Part shown: piece by piece, positions 30,492-38,696 of the stretch
Numbering within the stretch: the stretch's first letter is position 1
Layout: the number at the start of each line of letters is the position of its first letter
NCBI GenBank assembly: GCA_045543095.1
Contig: JAZQMC010000002.1
Span: forward strand, 32,168 to 96,167
Direction of reading: 5' to 3'
DNA length: 64,000 bases
From: Fimenecus sp045543095
GTDB lineage: Bacteria > Bacillota > Clostridia > Oscillospirales > Acutalibacteraceae
The notes under the pieces: model-generated
Seen by the model: only the letters and a program-made list of their open reading frames with translations
Told to the model about the DNA's origin: nothing
Databases searched by the model: none
Made by a program: the position numbers and the translations under genes

Positions 30492-33272
30492 TCAATCAAA
30501 CTTTCTCTTTCTTATCATTAAAGGAACAATTATTAACATAGCCAACACAAATATTCCGACTAACAACATTAAAAGATTACCTAAAGTGAAGAAACCGTTA
30601 GCATCACTATCGGGAATATTTGCACCTTGATTTGTGTTGCCATCATTACCCTGCTGATTATCGTTGTTTTCTTGATTATCATTCGGATTATCAGTCGGTG
30701 TATCCCCCGGCGGTACAGGATTTGTATCTGCAGGAGGATTATCATCTGTTCCGTCATTTTCATTGACAAAAGCGTTAGAATTCATCTTCATTCTGCAAAT
30801 GTCATATACGCACAATCTCATTGCATTACCCATACCGATGGGGTCATTCTGATATGCGGTTTTAAGAGCATTTTTTGTCTGTGGTGCAGAAACTACATAG
30901 AGCATTGTAAGAATACCGCTGTTTCGTGCATAAACTGCGAGTGCGGGGTCGAGGTATCCGTCACCTGTAAGGTCGATACTTGCATCGGTGATAACAAAAC
31001 CGTCAAAGCCCCATTCATTTCTTAAAAGGTCAATAAGAAGAGCCTGTGAACCACCACACCACTGATTTCCCAATCTGTTGTATGCGGTCATTATGCCGTA
31101 AGCCTTGCCCTCTTTTACGGAGATTTCAAAGGGTTCAAGATAAATTTCTCTGAGTGACTGTTCGCTAAGCCATGTATAAAGACCGTTTGACTGTCTGTTG
31201 GTTTCTTGGTCGTTTGCTACGAAATGCTTAATTGTAACAATAAGTCCCTTTGACTGTGCACCCTTTGTAACAGCAGCAGACATTTTACCTGAAAGCAACG
31301 GGTCTTCTGAAAAATACTCGTTGTTTCTGCCACCCAAAGGACTGCGGTGAATATTACAACCCGGTGCATACCATACATGAGTGCCCAGTTCAACACCCTC
31401 TTGACCGATAGCTTTACCGAATTCTTCCGCCAATTCATCATTCCATGTGCACGCAATAACAGTTGCAACGGGGAATGCAAGACCTGAATCCATATAGAGA
31501 AGTCCGCCCGAGCCTTTGATACTTGACGGGCCGTCATTATCGGATGTGGCAGGAATACCGAGTCTGTCAATGGCGGTTGTTTCATATCCGCAGTCGGTTA
31601 TAAGAGCAATTTGCTCGTCAAGGGTCAACTGGTCAAGGAATTCATCCCATAATTCTTCGTTATCTGCAACATCGCTGAGTGTGATTGCACCTTCTTCATA
31701 TTCTACACCCATTTTCGGTGCTTCGCCCTCTGTTGTGGGTGCGGGTCTTTGGTCGCTGTTAAGTACTTCTTCTGTTGCTTTATAATTTACAGGTGATTGA
31801 GGATATGTATTCACCACATCAGCACGTGACATATATGTCAAATCGCCCTCGGCAAATTCAAAGAGATTCTGAATTTCATTACCCGAATAACTATCTGTTT
31901 TATAAACAACCTTTTCCGGTACATTATAAGTAAATGTATTTTCAAAAGTTCTTACATCACGGGCAACATAAATATTATAGTCACCTGCATCAAGCACCCA
32001 TGCTTCTTCTGTTTTTGAATCATAAGATGCCATATCCTCTGTAGCGTAAGTAAGAGTTAAAACTTCACTTTCGCCGGGCTCAAGTAATTTTGTTTTATCA
32101 TAAGTCGCAAGTTCAATTGCACTTTTTTCAATTCCGCCCACATAATAAGGTGCTGAAAAATAAATTTCTACAACATCTTTACCCGCAGTATCACCAATAT
32201 TTGTAACTTCAACCTCTATTGTGATATTTTCTTCGTCAGCATTATAAGATTTGACATCCCAACTGAAATCGGTATATGAAAGACCATAGCCAAAAGGATA
32301 CATTACCTTTTCGGGTGCGAATGTTTCAAAATATCTGTAACCTACATATATTCCCTCGCAGTAGTTCACAAAATACTTTGGAATTCCGCTGACTCCTGTA
32401 TACATATAGTTACCGAAATTCATATTTGACGGATGGTCTTCTAAATTATAAGCAATTGTATCGGCAAGCTTACCTGACGGATTTATTTCACCCGAAAGAA
32501 CCTTACCCACGCTGTCTGTTGCAACTTCACCGGGAAGCCACATAATCATAGCAGCTTTTATGCTGTCATAATCTTCTAACCACGACATATCCATTATGTT
32601 TGATAGGTTGAACACTACAATTACATCCTCGAAAGTTGCACAGACCTTATCAAGCATATTCTTTTCTTCTGCAGTAAGCTTCAAATCTTCAACAGCAAGG
32701 TCTTTCATTTCAGTACCGACTCTGCCGATAACAACAATGGCAGTATCAGAGTATTCAACCGCTGAAGTCATAACATCATCGCTGATATTAGTAATTGGCA
32801 TTTCAGCCTGACCGCCTGAGAAGAACTGTTCAAGCACAGTTCCCGCGTAATCAAGAAGTCCGCCACCTGATTCTGCATCTGTATATTCCGCATAAATTTT
32901 ATAAATGTCTGAATTATACTCAATGCCCGCATTGGTAAGAGCATCATAAAAACCAACAGCCTTATCTGCACGCACAGCACCTGAACCTGCCGCACCGGCA
33001 AAAGCAAGTGAACAGGAATTCGCACCAAATACATTGACTTTTTTATTCTTTAAAGGAAGCACATCATCTTCATTCTCAAGAAGAACTATGCCTTCTGCCT
33101 CTATTTGTTTCGCAATTTCAATTGACTTTTCAGTTGTTTCTGCCGAAATACTTGTTTCGCCCGAAATAATCATACCACCGCTTGCAAAACAACTTACAGG
33201 AGTTAATGCCACCATAAAGACTGCCAGCATAACCGCTAATATCTTTTCGCAACATTTCTTTCCTTTTTGCAT
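30492..33272 (-). CDS. GH3 beta-glucosidase with swapped domain order, secreted and membrane-anchored
   Basis: A 926-residue glycosidase. The ATG at 33272 follows GGAGGG; residues 1-30 form a signal peptide (ILAVMLAVFMVALTPVSCFAS). The usual C-terminal GH3 lobe comes first (about 45-310, EAEGIVLLENEDDVLPLKNK), then a fibronectin-like domain (about 340-440, FGYGLSYTDF and PGESEVLTL), and the catalytic TIM barrel last (about 560-830), with KHFVANDQETNR and the probable nucleophile Asp in GFVITDAS. This permuted order is known from Ruminococcus albus-type enzymes. A Pro/Asn/Asp-rich linker leads to a C-terminal membrane helix (LLMLLVGIFVLAMLIIVPLM) and RKRKF. Confidence 0.9.
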   Translation of the reverse strand: MQKGKKCCEKILAVMLAVFMVALTPVSCFASGGMIISGETSISAETTEKSIEIAKQIEAEGIVLLENEDDVLPLKNKKVNVFGANSCSLAFAGAAGSGAVRADKAVGFYDALTNAGIEYNSDIYKIYAEYTDAESGGGLLDYAGTVLEQFFSGGQAEMPITNISDDVMTSAVEYSDTAIVVIGRVGTEMKDLAVEDLKLTAEEKNMLDKVCATFEDVIVVFNLSNIMDMSWLEDYDSIKAAMIMWLPGEVATDSVGKVLSGEINPSGKLADTIAYNLEDHPSNMNFGNYMYTGVSGIPKYFVNYCEGIYVGYRYFETFAPEKVMYPFGYGLSYTDFSWDVKSYNADEENITIEVEVTNIGDTAGKDVVEIYFSAPYYVGGIEKSAIELATYDKTKLLEPGESEVLTLTYATEDMASYDSKTEEAWVLDAGDYNIYVARDVRTFENTFTYNVPEKVVYKTDSYSGNEIQNLFEFAEGDLTYMSRADVVNTYPQSPVNYKATEEVLNSDQRPAPTTEGEAPKMGVEYEEGAITLSDVADNEELWDEFLDQLTLDEQIALITDCGYETTAIDRLGIPATSDNDGPSSIKGSGGLLYMDSGLAFPVATVIACTWNDELAEEFGKAIGQEGVELGTHVWYAPGCNIHRSPLGGRNNEYFSEDPLLSGKMSAAVTKGAQSKGLIVTIKHFVANDQETNRQSNGLYTWLSEQSLREIYLEPFEISVKEGKAYGIMTAYNRLGNQWCGGSQALLIDLLRNEWGFDGFVITDASIDLTGDGYLDPALAVYARNSGILTMLYVVSAPQTKNALKTAYQNDPIGMGNAMRLCVYDICRMKMNSNAFVNENDGTDDNPPADTNPVPPGDTPTDNPNDNQENNDNQQGNDGNTNQGANIPDSDANGFFTLGNLLMLLVGIFVLAMLIIVPLMIRKRKFD

Positions 33273-33315
33273 ATTTTCATCCCTCCGTACATCAAAAATT
33301 ATATTCTTAAACATA

Positions 33316-33344
33316 ATACTATCACAGAAAGTGGGCATATTCAA
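33316..33344 (-). promoter_or_regulatory. Promoter of the GH3 gene
   Basis: TTGAAT and TAGTAT on the minus strand with a 17-bp spacer. Confidence 0.5.
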
Positions 33345-33375
33345 TAAAATTTGTAAATTTATTTATAAATTTATA

Positions 33376-33406
33376 TGAAAAAGAGCGAAGTCTAACTTCG
33401 CTCTTT
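33376..33406 (-). terminator. Terminator of the MerR/TipAL gene
   Basis: AAAGAGCGAAG / CTTCGCTCTTT, 11-bp stem, followed by T-rich sequence on the minus strand. Confidence 0.85.
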
Positions 33407-33416
33407 CTGTATTTTA

Positions 33417-34145
33417 TTATTTTCCGCAATAGATTTCTATTGCTTCACTGATGAATTGTGCAGTACCGTCAGCGTGTTTATCAATGTTATTCTTAAAGCG
33501 TTCATCATAAATATACATTTGGCCAAGACCTGCAAGAATTTCATTTGTACAGGTGTAGCAATTTTCTGTTATGTGCTTTTGCAACAATTTAACAAGACTC
33601 TGTGCTTCAACAGAATTAGGCTCGTTACCGTTTTTCATACAAGTTGCAAATTCTACGAGAATTTCATTCAACCCGTCAGTCATATTCTGCCAGTTGTTTT
33701 TTGAATAATTCTTTGTCTTTTCAGCATATTCCTTATATGCGTCGGTGTTGCCCCATTTTTCTTTTACTTCTTGTTTGTAATTTTCAAATTCGCTGTTATC
33801 AAATACTTTCATAATCAACTCTCCTTTCACTTCACCGTCAATTGCAGAAATCAGCCTTTCTAACCGTTCTTTTTTCAGTATAAGAAGTTTTTTCTGCTCA
33901 TATAGTGCCTTTTCTTTGTCATAATCAGGAGATGACAAAATTTCGCCAATGCTTTTCAAAGAAAAATCAAGTTCACGGTAAAAAAGAATCTCTTGCATAC
34001 GAAGAAGTGAAGTTTCATCGTAAAAACGATAGCCATTAATTTCATCAACGCAGGCGGGCTTTAATAAGCCTATTTCATCATAATAATGAAGGGTCCGCAC
34101 ACTTACACCCGTAAGCTCTGCAAATTCTTTAATCTGCATTTTCAT
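33417..34145 (-). CDS. MerR-family regulator with TipAS effector domain
   Basis: A 242-residue transcription activator of the TipAL class. Residues 1-70 are a MerR winged helix-turn-helix (FAELTGVSVRTLHYYDEIGLL, then NGYRFYDE), about 75-105 a coiled-coil dimerisation helix (KLLILKKERLERLIS), and about 125-240 the TipAS domain (KWGNTDAYKEYAEKTKNYSK), an all-helical pocket that traps thiopeptide-like drugs in the type protein. The ATG at 34145 follows GAGGTGAT. It is probably autoregulated through the 19-bp-spaced promoter at 34165-34195. No efflux gene is adjacent. Confidence 0.9.
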   Translation of the reverse strand: MKMQIKEFAELTGVSVRTLHYYDEIGLLKPACVDEINGYRFYDETSLLRMQEILFYRELDFSLKSIGEILSSPDYDKEKALYEQKKLLILKKERLERLISAIDGEVKGELIMKVFDNSEFENYKQEVKEKWGNTDAYKEYAEKTKNYSKNNWQNMTDGLNEILVEFATCMKNGNEPNSVEAQSLVKLLQKHITENCYTCTNEILAGLGQMYIYDERFKNNIDKHADGTAQFISEAIEIYCGK

Positions 34146-34164
34146 TTTTATCACCTCACAAAAG

Positions 34165-34195
34165 AGTGTACACTATGACGGAACGTAAAAGTCAA
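34165..34195 (-). promoter_or_regulatory. MerR-type promoter with 19-bp spacer
   Basis: TTGACT and TACACT on the minus strand are 19 bp apart, the overlong spacing that MerR proteins compensate by twisting DNA. Confidence 0.7.
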
Positions 34196-34235
34196 TAGTT
34201 ATTTTGAAAAATATTAATTGAGATAATTATATCAT

Positions 34236-34287
34236 ATATTGTTTGGTAGGGCAAACTGATTGCATACCAATCCTTTGGGTTGGATAA
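34236..34287. repeat. Remnant of the hairpin-array repeat
   Basis: GTTTGGTAGGGCAAAC hairpin, the spacer-like TGATTGCATA, then CCAATCCTTTGGGTTGG and ATAAAAA. The last part matches the right end of the array at 34985-35150 (ATTACATACCAATCC...GGATTGGATAAAAA). Confidence 0.6.
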
Positions 34288-34319
34288 AAAAATCGACAAG
34301 TCGAAACTTGTCGATTTTT
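34283..34319 (-). terminator. Terminator of the lipoprotein gene
   Basis: AAAAATCGACAAG / CTTGTCGATTTTT around a 6-nt loop, with T-runs on both strands. It lies 75 bases beyond the stop at 34394; the stretch between shows nothing else clear. Confidence 0.85.
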
Positions 34320-34393
34320 CTGTCATTCGTGTCCGAAAAAGAACCGAATGAAACCCGAGGATTTTCTTTATTTTTACTTAAATAATAACATTA

Positions 34394-34939
34394 TTACGTA
34401 TCCATCGCGAAAAAATAAAGGATATTAGTATCACAATCATAGATTGCTAATGTATAATTTACAGAATATCGTGATAAAAGTTCACTATCATCATATCTAT
34501 CATCTAAATTTTCACTGTGCCTATCATAAAAATAATAATATCCGTTTTTTATTTCAGGTAAAATTGCCTCCCCTTCCTCATCGCTTATATGAGGAGCCAT
34601 ATTTACCATTGTGTTTAATTCAGCGTCAAAATATTCCCCTCCATAAACAACAGTATGAAGATTGCTTGTTAGGGGAAAAGATTCCCATTTATCATTATTC
34701 TTTATTTGCTCTAATAAATCGTTGTTTTCAAAACTATATTCGGCATATGTAGTGCCATCGCCAAGAAATCCACCATGGTCATCGTTATATTGCTTTTGAA
34801 CACCTGCACTAATGTCAATACCAATATGTTTTGAAATAGATTTTTTAATGCTTTCCGAATTAGATTGCGTTTTAGTTGAACAGGCAGAAAATTGAAAACA
34901 TAATATTATACACAAACACAAGGTTAGCAGTCTTTTCAT
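34394..34939 (-). CDS. Hypothetical lipoprotein
   Basis: A 181-residue secreted lipoprotein of unknown function. The ATG at 34939 (MKRLLTLCLC) follows GAGGTGAT; the frame stays open 49 codons further upstream but there it translates a palindromic repeat array, so the longer start is rejected. The signal peptide ends at the lipobox QFSAC. The mature part is polar and acidic, rich in Tyr, Asp and Glu (YYYFYDRHSENLDDRYDDSE) with no Cys and no motif I know. It is monocistronic, with a repeat array upstream and a terminator downstream. Confidence 0.75.
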   Translation of the reverse strand: MKRLLTLCLCIILCFQFSACSTKTQSNSESIKKSISKHIGIDISAGVQKQYNDDHGGFLGDGTTYAEYSFENNDLLEQIKNNDKWESFPLTSNLHTVVYGGEYFDAELNTMVNMAPHISDEEGEAILPEIKNGYYYFYDRHSENLDDRYDDSELLSRYSVNYTLAIYDCDTNILYFFAMDT

Positions 34940-34984
34940 AAAATCACCTCTTGGATTTAGTATAGCATAAAAGCGGTGGAAAAT

Positions 34985-35150
34985 CAATGCGGAGCATTGT
35001 ATGTAATCCGTTGAAAGACGGAATGTAATCAACACAAAGTGTTGGATGTAATCAATCCGAAGGGAATGCACCTGCGGTGATGCCATACAGTCACAAAGCG
35101 ACTGATTCCATACACGCTATGCGTGATTACATACCAATCCTTCGGATTGG
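34985..35150. repeat. Array of eight short hairpins with inverted 8-nt spacers
   Basis: Hairpins at 34985-34999, 35008-35021, 35030-35044, 35053-35068, 35069-35079, 35088-35104, 35113-35125 and 35134-35150, each with a different stem of 4-7 bp. The left spacers are TATGTAAT, AATGTAAT and GATGTAAT; the right spacers ATGCCATA, ATTCCATA and ATTACATA are their reverse-complement type. The whole is thus a palindrome of hairpins centred near 35068. Confidence 0.85.
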
Positions 35151-35152
35151 AT

Positions 35153-35189
35153 AAAAATAAAGGACTACCGAAGTAGTCCTTTATTTTTT
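35153..35189 (-). terminator. Terminator downstream of tRNA-Thr(GGT)
   Basis: AAAGGACTAC / GTAGTCCTTT with a CGAA tetraloop and T-rich tails on both strands, starting right after the tRNA 3' end. Confidence 0.88.
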
Positions 35190-35264
35190 GGAGCTGCTAA
35201 CCGGATTCGAACCGGTGACCTCGTCCTTACCAAGGACGTGCTCTACCGCCTGAGCCATAGCAGC
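35189..35264 (-). tRNA. tRNA-Thr (anticodon GGT)
   Basis: Seventy-six bases on the minus strand with encoded CCA. Acceptor GCTGCTA / TAGCAGC, D arm GCTC...GAGC, anticodon arm CGTCC-TTGGTAA-GGACG giving GGT, T arm ACCGG-TTCGAAT-CCGGT. It has its own promoter and terminator. Confidence 0.96.
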
Positions 35265-35284
35265 ATATTCAAAATGCAAAAGTT

Positions 35285-35313
35285 ATTATACTAGGGTTTT
35301 AAAGGTTTGTCAA
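35285..35313 (-). promoter_or_regulatory. Promoter of tRNA-Thr(GGT)
   Basis: Consensus TTGACA and TATAAT on the minus strand, 17-bp spacer, 21 bp before the mature 5' end. Confidence 0.85.
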
Positions 35314-35329
35314 GGAGAAATGTTTTGAA

Positions 35330-35354
35330 AAGACGGCGGGAGCAAGCCCCCGCC
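35330..35354 (-). terminator. Terminator downstream of rsmF
   Basis: GGCGGG / CCCGCC-type stem with TCTTTTC on the minus strand. It lies beyond the 3'-UTR repeat. Confidence 0.6.
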
Positions 35355-35374
35355 TTACATCTGCATAGAAATTG

Positions 35375-35478
35375 AATTTGATTTATTTTTTTCGCAAGAC
35401 AATGTGGCAGAGGCGAAGCTGTATCGGGTATACCGCGAGCCGAAAGCCACGAAGTATTGCGGAAAAAGAAGCAATTTA
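35375..35478 (-). repeat. 3'-UTR inverted-repeat element, copy 2
   Basis: Diverged copy of the element after fba (9411-9509), directly abutting the rsmF stop. Ends AATTTGATTTATTTTTTTCG and GCGGAAAAAGAAGCAATTT form imperfect inverted repeats. Confidence 0.6.
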
Positions 35479-36837
35479 TTATCTTCTCAAACCTTTGGGA
35501 TAATGATTCTTTGCTCTGCCGTTTGATACCTTAACTCCGCCGACTGTACAACCGTCAACCATCACTACTGCCCAACCGTTTGGACAAGTTGTTGCAAACT
35601 CTTCGCCGTGAAGATACTTTTTAATCTCGTCACTATCTGCGGTGAGTTCGATTTTTCTTTTAAAATCTTTACCCAACGCCATAAAAAACTGATGATGTGG
35701 CTGGATATAATTCTTGCGGATTTCGCCGATAGTCACACCACAAGCAAAGGCAACACCTCTCGGCACAGGAAAATCGGGTGTGAAATAAACGGGATTGCCG
35801 TTATAAATCTGCACATTCTCTTTATTGTATGTCACGAGAGTATCGTCAAGAAAATCTGTAAGAGTTTTGTCGAGCTTATTTTTACCGATGCGAACAAAAA
35901 AATGCTCCGAGTCAATGTCCGAATCGGCATAATAAAGCACCGCTACAAACTGCCCCTCGCCCTTGGTTTTGTGCGGATAGCAACGGCGGGCATAATGGAT
36001 ATTCTCACATTTGCAACCATCGAATTTTATTCCGTCAACAGTATTTTCTCTTACTATATCAGTTACGGGCACAAGCTCAAATTCGGGATGCCGCTCTAAA
36101 AACGCATCCACGGTCATCTCATTTTCTTCAAGTGAAAAAGTACAGGTTGAATAAACTATATATCCTCCCACTTTTACCAACTTCGCCGCACAATCAAGAA
36201 TCTCTGACTGCCTCTCGGCACACATTCTCACATTTTCGGGTGACCACTCATCAATTGCGATTTCTTCCTTGCGGAACATTCCCTCGCCCGAGCAAGGCGC
36301 ATCAACCATAATCATATTAAAATACTTTTCCGGGAACATTTTTGAAATCTTCTGCGGGTGCATACAGGTTGTGACTACATTTTTAAATCCCATTCGTTCC
36401 ATATTGCCCGTGAGAATTTTACATCTTGACGGCACAATCTCGTTAGATACAAGCACGCCTTTTTCGCCCAATTTATTTTTAATCTGACTGCTCTTGCCAC
36501 CGGGTGCGGCACATAAATCAAGAACTTTCCAATCGTGGAAAATGTTGATACTCTCAACAGGCACCATTGCGGCAGGCTCCTGAATATAAATCATACCCGC
36601 GTGGTGATAAGGGTGATTACCGATACCGTCATAGTCAAAATAAAAGCCGTTTTCTACATATGGAATTTTCTCGGTTGAAAAAATATTCAGTTTTTCAAAT
36701 TCTTCAAGAGAAATCTTGTCGGTATTAACGCGAAAGGCTCTCTGTGGCTTTTCGTCATAAGATTTTATAAAGTCCTCGTATTCATCACCGAGCAGATTTT
36801 TCATTCTCTCTTGAAATTCAAGGGGTAATTGTTTCAT
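35479..36837 (-). CDS. rsmF: RsmB/RsmF-family rRNA or tRNA cytosine-C5 methyltransferase
   Basis: A SAM-dependent m5C RNA methyltransferase of the NOL1/NOP2/sun family, 452 residues. LDLCAAPGGKSSQI is the SAM site, VDAPCSGEGMFRKEE motif IV with one catalytic Cys, and YSTCTFSLEENE motif VI with the other. The C-terminal part (about 310-450, with HFFMALGKDFKRKIEL and GWAVVMVDG) is the PUA-like RNA-binding region of the RsmF/YebU type. The ATG at 36837 overlaps the rsmE stop by a few bases after GGGTGA. Exact target base is not determinable here. Confidence 0.88.
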   Translation of the reverse strand: MKQLPLEFQERMKNLLGDEYEDFIKSYDEKPQRAFRVNTDKISLEEFEKLNIFSTEKIPYVENGFYFDYDGIGNHPYHHAGMIYIQEPAAMVPVESINIFHDWKVLDLCAAPGGKSSQIKNKLGEKGVLVSNEIVPSRCKILTGNMERMGFKNVVTTCMHPQKISKMFPEKYFNMIMVDAPCSGEGMFRKEEIAIDEWSPENVRMCAERQSEILDCAAKLVKVGGYIVYSTCTFSLEENEMTVDAFLERHPEFELVPVTDIVRENTVDGIKFDGCKCENIHYARRCYPHKTKGEGQFVAVLYYADSDIDSEHFFVRIGKNKLDKTLTDFLDDTLVTYNKENVQIYNGNPVYFTPDFPVPRGVAFACGVTIGEIRKNYIQPHHQFFMALGKDFKRKIELTADSDEIKKYLHGEEFATTCPNGWAVVMVDGCTVGGVKVSNGRAKNHYPKGLRR

Positions 36838-36838
36838 T

Positions 36839-37585
36839 TTATTCACCCAATTCGGTTTCAGCATAAAGCATACACATTGCAACTGAAGTAATCGCCGCGG
36901 TTTCGGTGCGGAGAATTCTTTTGCCTAAAGAAATTACTTTTCCGCCGATTTGGAAAGCACTCTGCACTTCACTTTCTTCAAATCCGCCCTCTGCACCGAT
37001 TAAAATACCAACGGTCATTCCGCTTTTAATTTCTGCAAGTGCTGATTTTGTATCTTCCATTCCGTTTTTGCTCTCATAAGGCACAAGAAGTATATCAAGC
37101 TCTTTTGCCATTTCTAAAGCCTGCTTATATGTAAGCACTTGGCAGATTTCGGGGATTGAATTGCGTTTACTCTGCTTTGCGGCACTTTCAGAAATTGCCT
37201 GCCAACGAGATGCTTTGCTTTTCTTTTTCTTATCGTCAAGTTTTACAACGCAACGGCTCATTTCTACGGGAATGATTTTCTCGACACCCAATTCAACGGC
37301 TTTCTGGATAATCAATTCCATTTTATCTCCCTTGGGAAGCCCCTGAAAAAGATAAATTTTAATTGGCAATCCTGTGTCGTTATAATTTTCTTCAATAATT
37401 TTTGCAACTACACATTCATTATCAAAGTTTTCGATTTCACACAGATTACTCACACCGTTTTCACTAACAAGAAAAGTGTCACTAATATTCATTCTGAGCA
37501 CATTTTTTATATGGTTAAAATCTGTGCCCGAAATAAAATAGCAGTCACCCTGTTTGTTTTCTTCATTTACAAAAAAGTTGTACAT
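36839..37585 (-). CDS. rsmE: 16S rRNA (uracil-1498-N3) methyltransferase
   Basis: SPOUT-class methyltransferase that modifies U1498 of 16S rRNA, 248 residues. YNFFVNEEN begins the PUA-like N-terminal domain, the SAM knot carries LVPYESKNG, ILIGAEGGFEESEV and LGKRILRTETAAI, the standard RsmE signature. The start is the ATG at 37585: the in-frame extension upstream translates a palindromic repeat (giving RFAQND) and is not coding. It forms a two-gene unit with rsmF. Confidence 0.93.
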   Translation of the reverse strand: MYNFFVNEENKQGDCYFISGTDFNHIKNVLRMNISDTFLVSENGVSNLCEIENFDNECVVAKIIEENYNDTGLPIKIYLFQGLPKGDKMELIIQKAVELGVEKIIPVEMSRCVVKLDDKKKKSKASRWQAISESAAKQSKRNSIPEICQVLTYKQALEMAKELDILLVPYESKNGMEDTKSALAEIKSGMTVGILIGAEGGFEESEVQSAFQIGGKVISLGKRILRTETAAITSVAMCMLYAETELGE

Positions 37586-37605
37586 AATATTCGTCCCTAC
37601 TTCAA

Positions 37606-37680
37606 AGTCATTCTGAGCGAAGCGAAGAATCTCAACCAATCAAAGAGATTCTTCGTCGTTTCACTCCTCAGAATGACACT
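37606..37680. repeat. Palindromic TCATTCTGAG repeat, copy 4
   Basis: AGTCATTCTGAGCGAAGCGA...CTCCTCAGAATGACACT with inner arms GAAGAATCTC / GAGATTCTTC, just upstream of rsmE. Confidence 0.85.
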
Positions 37681-37713
37681 AAATAAAATGCCGATAAACA
37701 GCAACGGCGAGGA

Positions 37714-37757
37714 ACCCCTCAGTCAACTTCGTTGACAGCTCCCCTTTCCGGGGAGCC
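37714..37757. repeat. Half-size GC-rich hairpin repeat
   Basis: CCCCTCAGTC, then the hairpin GTCAACTTCGTTGAC and CTCCCCTTTCCGGGGAG, ending GCC. It is the right half of the multi-hairpin repeats; a sister is at 41544-41593. Confidence 0.75.
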
Positions 37758-37781
37758 GAGAGCCCCCGCCCTACACTTTTC

Positions 37782-38687
37782 TTACATATCCAAAAATTTT
37801 GAACCGCGTGGCACAACAAAAGTAATTGCACTCTCTAAAATTTTAAATTCACGCTCGGTTACATAAGCACATTCGCCGTCAACATTTACTGCGGCGGGAG
37901 TTTTGCTTTCAATCTTAACCTTTTTCGCATGGCGGTGAGTTGTGATATTCCAATCAAGATGCTCGCCCTTTTTATAACCTGGAATAAGCGGTAAAAGACG
38001 AAGTCTGCCACGGTCACTACGCACCATAACAACATCTAAAAGTCCGTCATTTGGCATTGCATTTGGTGCTGCCATATATCCGCCACCATACCAGCGGGAA
38101 TTACCGATATAACAGAAAAGGTAATCATCTTCAAAAACTTCTGTATCATCAAGTGTGATTTTAAATCCGTTTTTATATTTACCCATAAGGCAGTAAAGAG
38201 CTGCGACCGTGTAAGCCATTTCGCCATTCACACCGGGAAGTTTTTTGAAGTCGCCCTGCTTTGCACAGATTTCAGAATCAAGACCCATTGCACACTCATT
38301 GATTGCAACCGTGCCGTCGGTTTCAATAAGGTCAAGTTTTACAGGAACGCCGTTCACATGGTCGTCAAGATTTGTATTTCTGCCAAAAAGACGCGAGAAA
38401 TCATTACCCGAACCAAGCGGAATATTCGCAACCTGACAGTTAGGGTATTTGTAACAACCATTTACAACCTCGTAAAGAGTGCCGTCACCACCGCAAGAAT
38501 AAAAACGAATTTCTTCGCCTGTTTTTGCAAGCTCTTCAACATGCTTTAAACCGTCACGGCTTTCTCTTGTCACATAGATTTCAGCATCCATTTTGTGCTC
38601 TTTAATGTAATTTTCAATTGTGGGGATATAAGCTTTTGCGATTTTGCCTTTTCCCGAAACGGGATTTACGATAAAAACGTGTTTCAT
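37782..38687 (-). CDS. Diacylglycerol/lipid kinase-family protein (YegS/DgkB type)
   Basis: A soluble lipid kinase-like protein, 301 residues. VNPVSGKGKI is the first nucleotide-binding turn, YSCGGDGTLYEVVNG the GGDGT motif shared with sphingosine and diacylglycerol kinases, and IPLGSGNDFSRLFG the third. The C-terminal sandwich domain holds NAMPNDGLLDVV and NVDGE, the substrate lobe. In Gram-positives DgkB recycles diacylglycerol from lipoteichoic acid synthesis; that role is plausible but not proven by sequence. It is in line with the following rRNA methyltransferase gene, nine bases apart. Confidence 0.88.
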   Translation of the reverse strand: MKHVFIVNPVSGKGKIAKAYIPTIENYIKEHKMDAEIYVTRESRDGLKHVEELAKTGEEIRFYSCGGDGTLYEVVNGCYKYPNCQVANIPLGSGNDFSRLFGRNTNLDDHVNGVPVKLDLIETDGTVAINECAMGLDSEICAKQGDFKKLPGVNGEMAYTVAALYCLMGKYKNGFKITLDDTEVFEDDYLFCYIGNSRWYGGGYMAAPNAMPNDGLLDVVMVRSDRGRLRLLPLIPGYKKGEHLDWNITTHRHAKKVKIESKTPAAVNVDGECAYVTEREFKILESAITFVVPRGSKFLDM

Positions 38688-38696
38688 AAAATCTCC

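Noticed and set aside
34940..35086. N-terminal extension of the lipoprotein at 34394
   Set aside because: It would translate the hairpin array and remove the signal peptide from the N-terminus; the ATG at 34939 has GAGGTGAT.
34985..35150. Hairpin array considered as a CRISPR
   Set aside because: The constant parts are 8-nt linkers that invert at the centre, and the variable parts are self-complementary, unlike repeats and spacers.
37586..37639. N-terminal extension of RsmE (containing RFAQND)
   Set aside because: Those residues come from the TCATTCTGAG repeat; RsmE homology starts at the Met at 37585.
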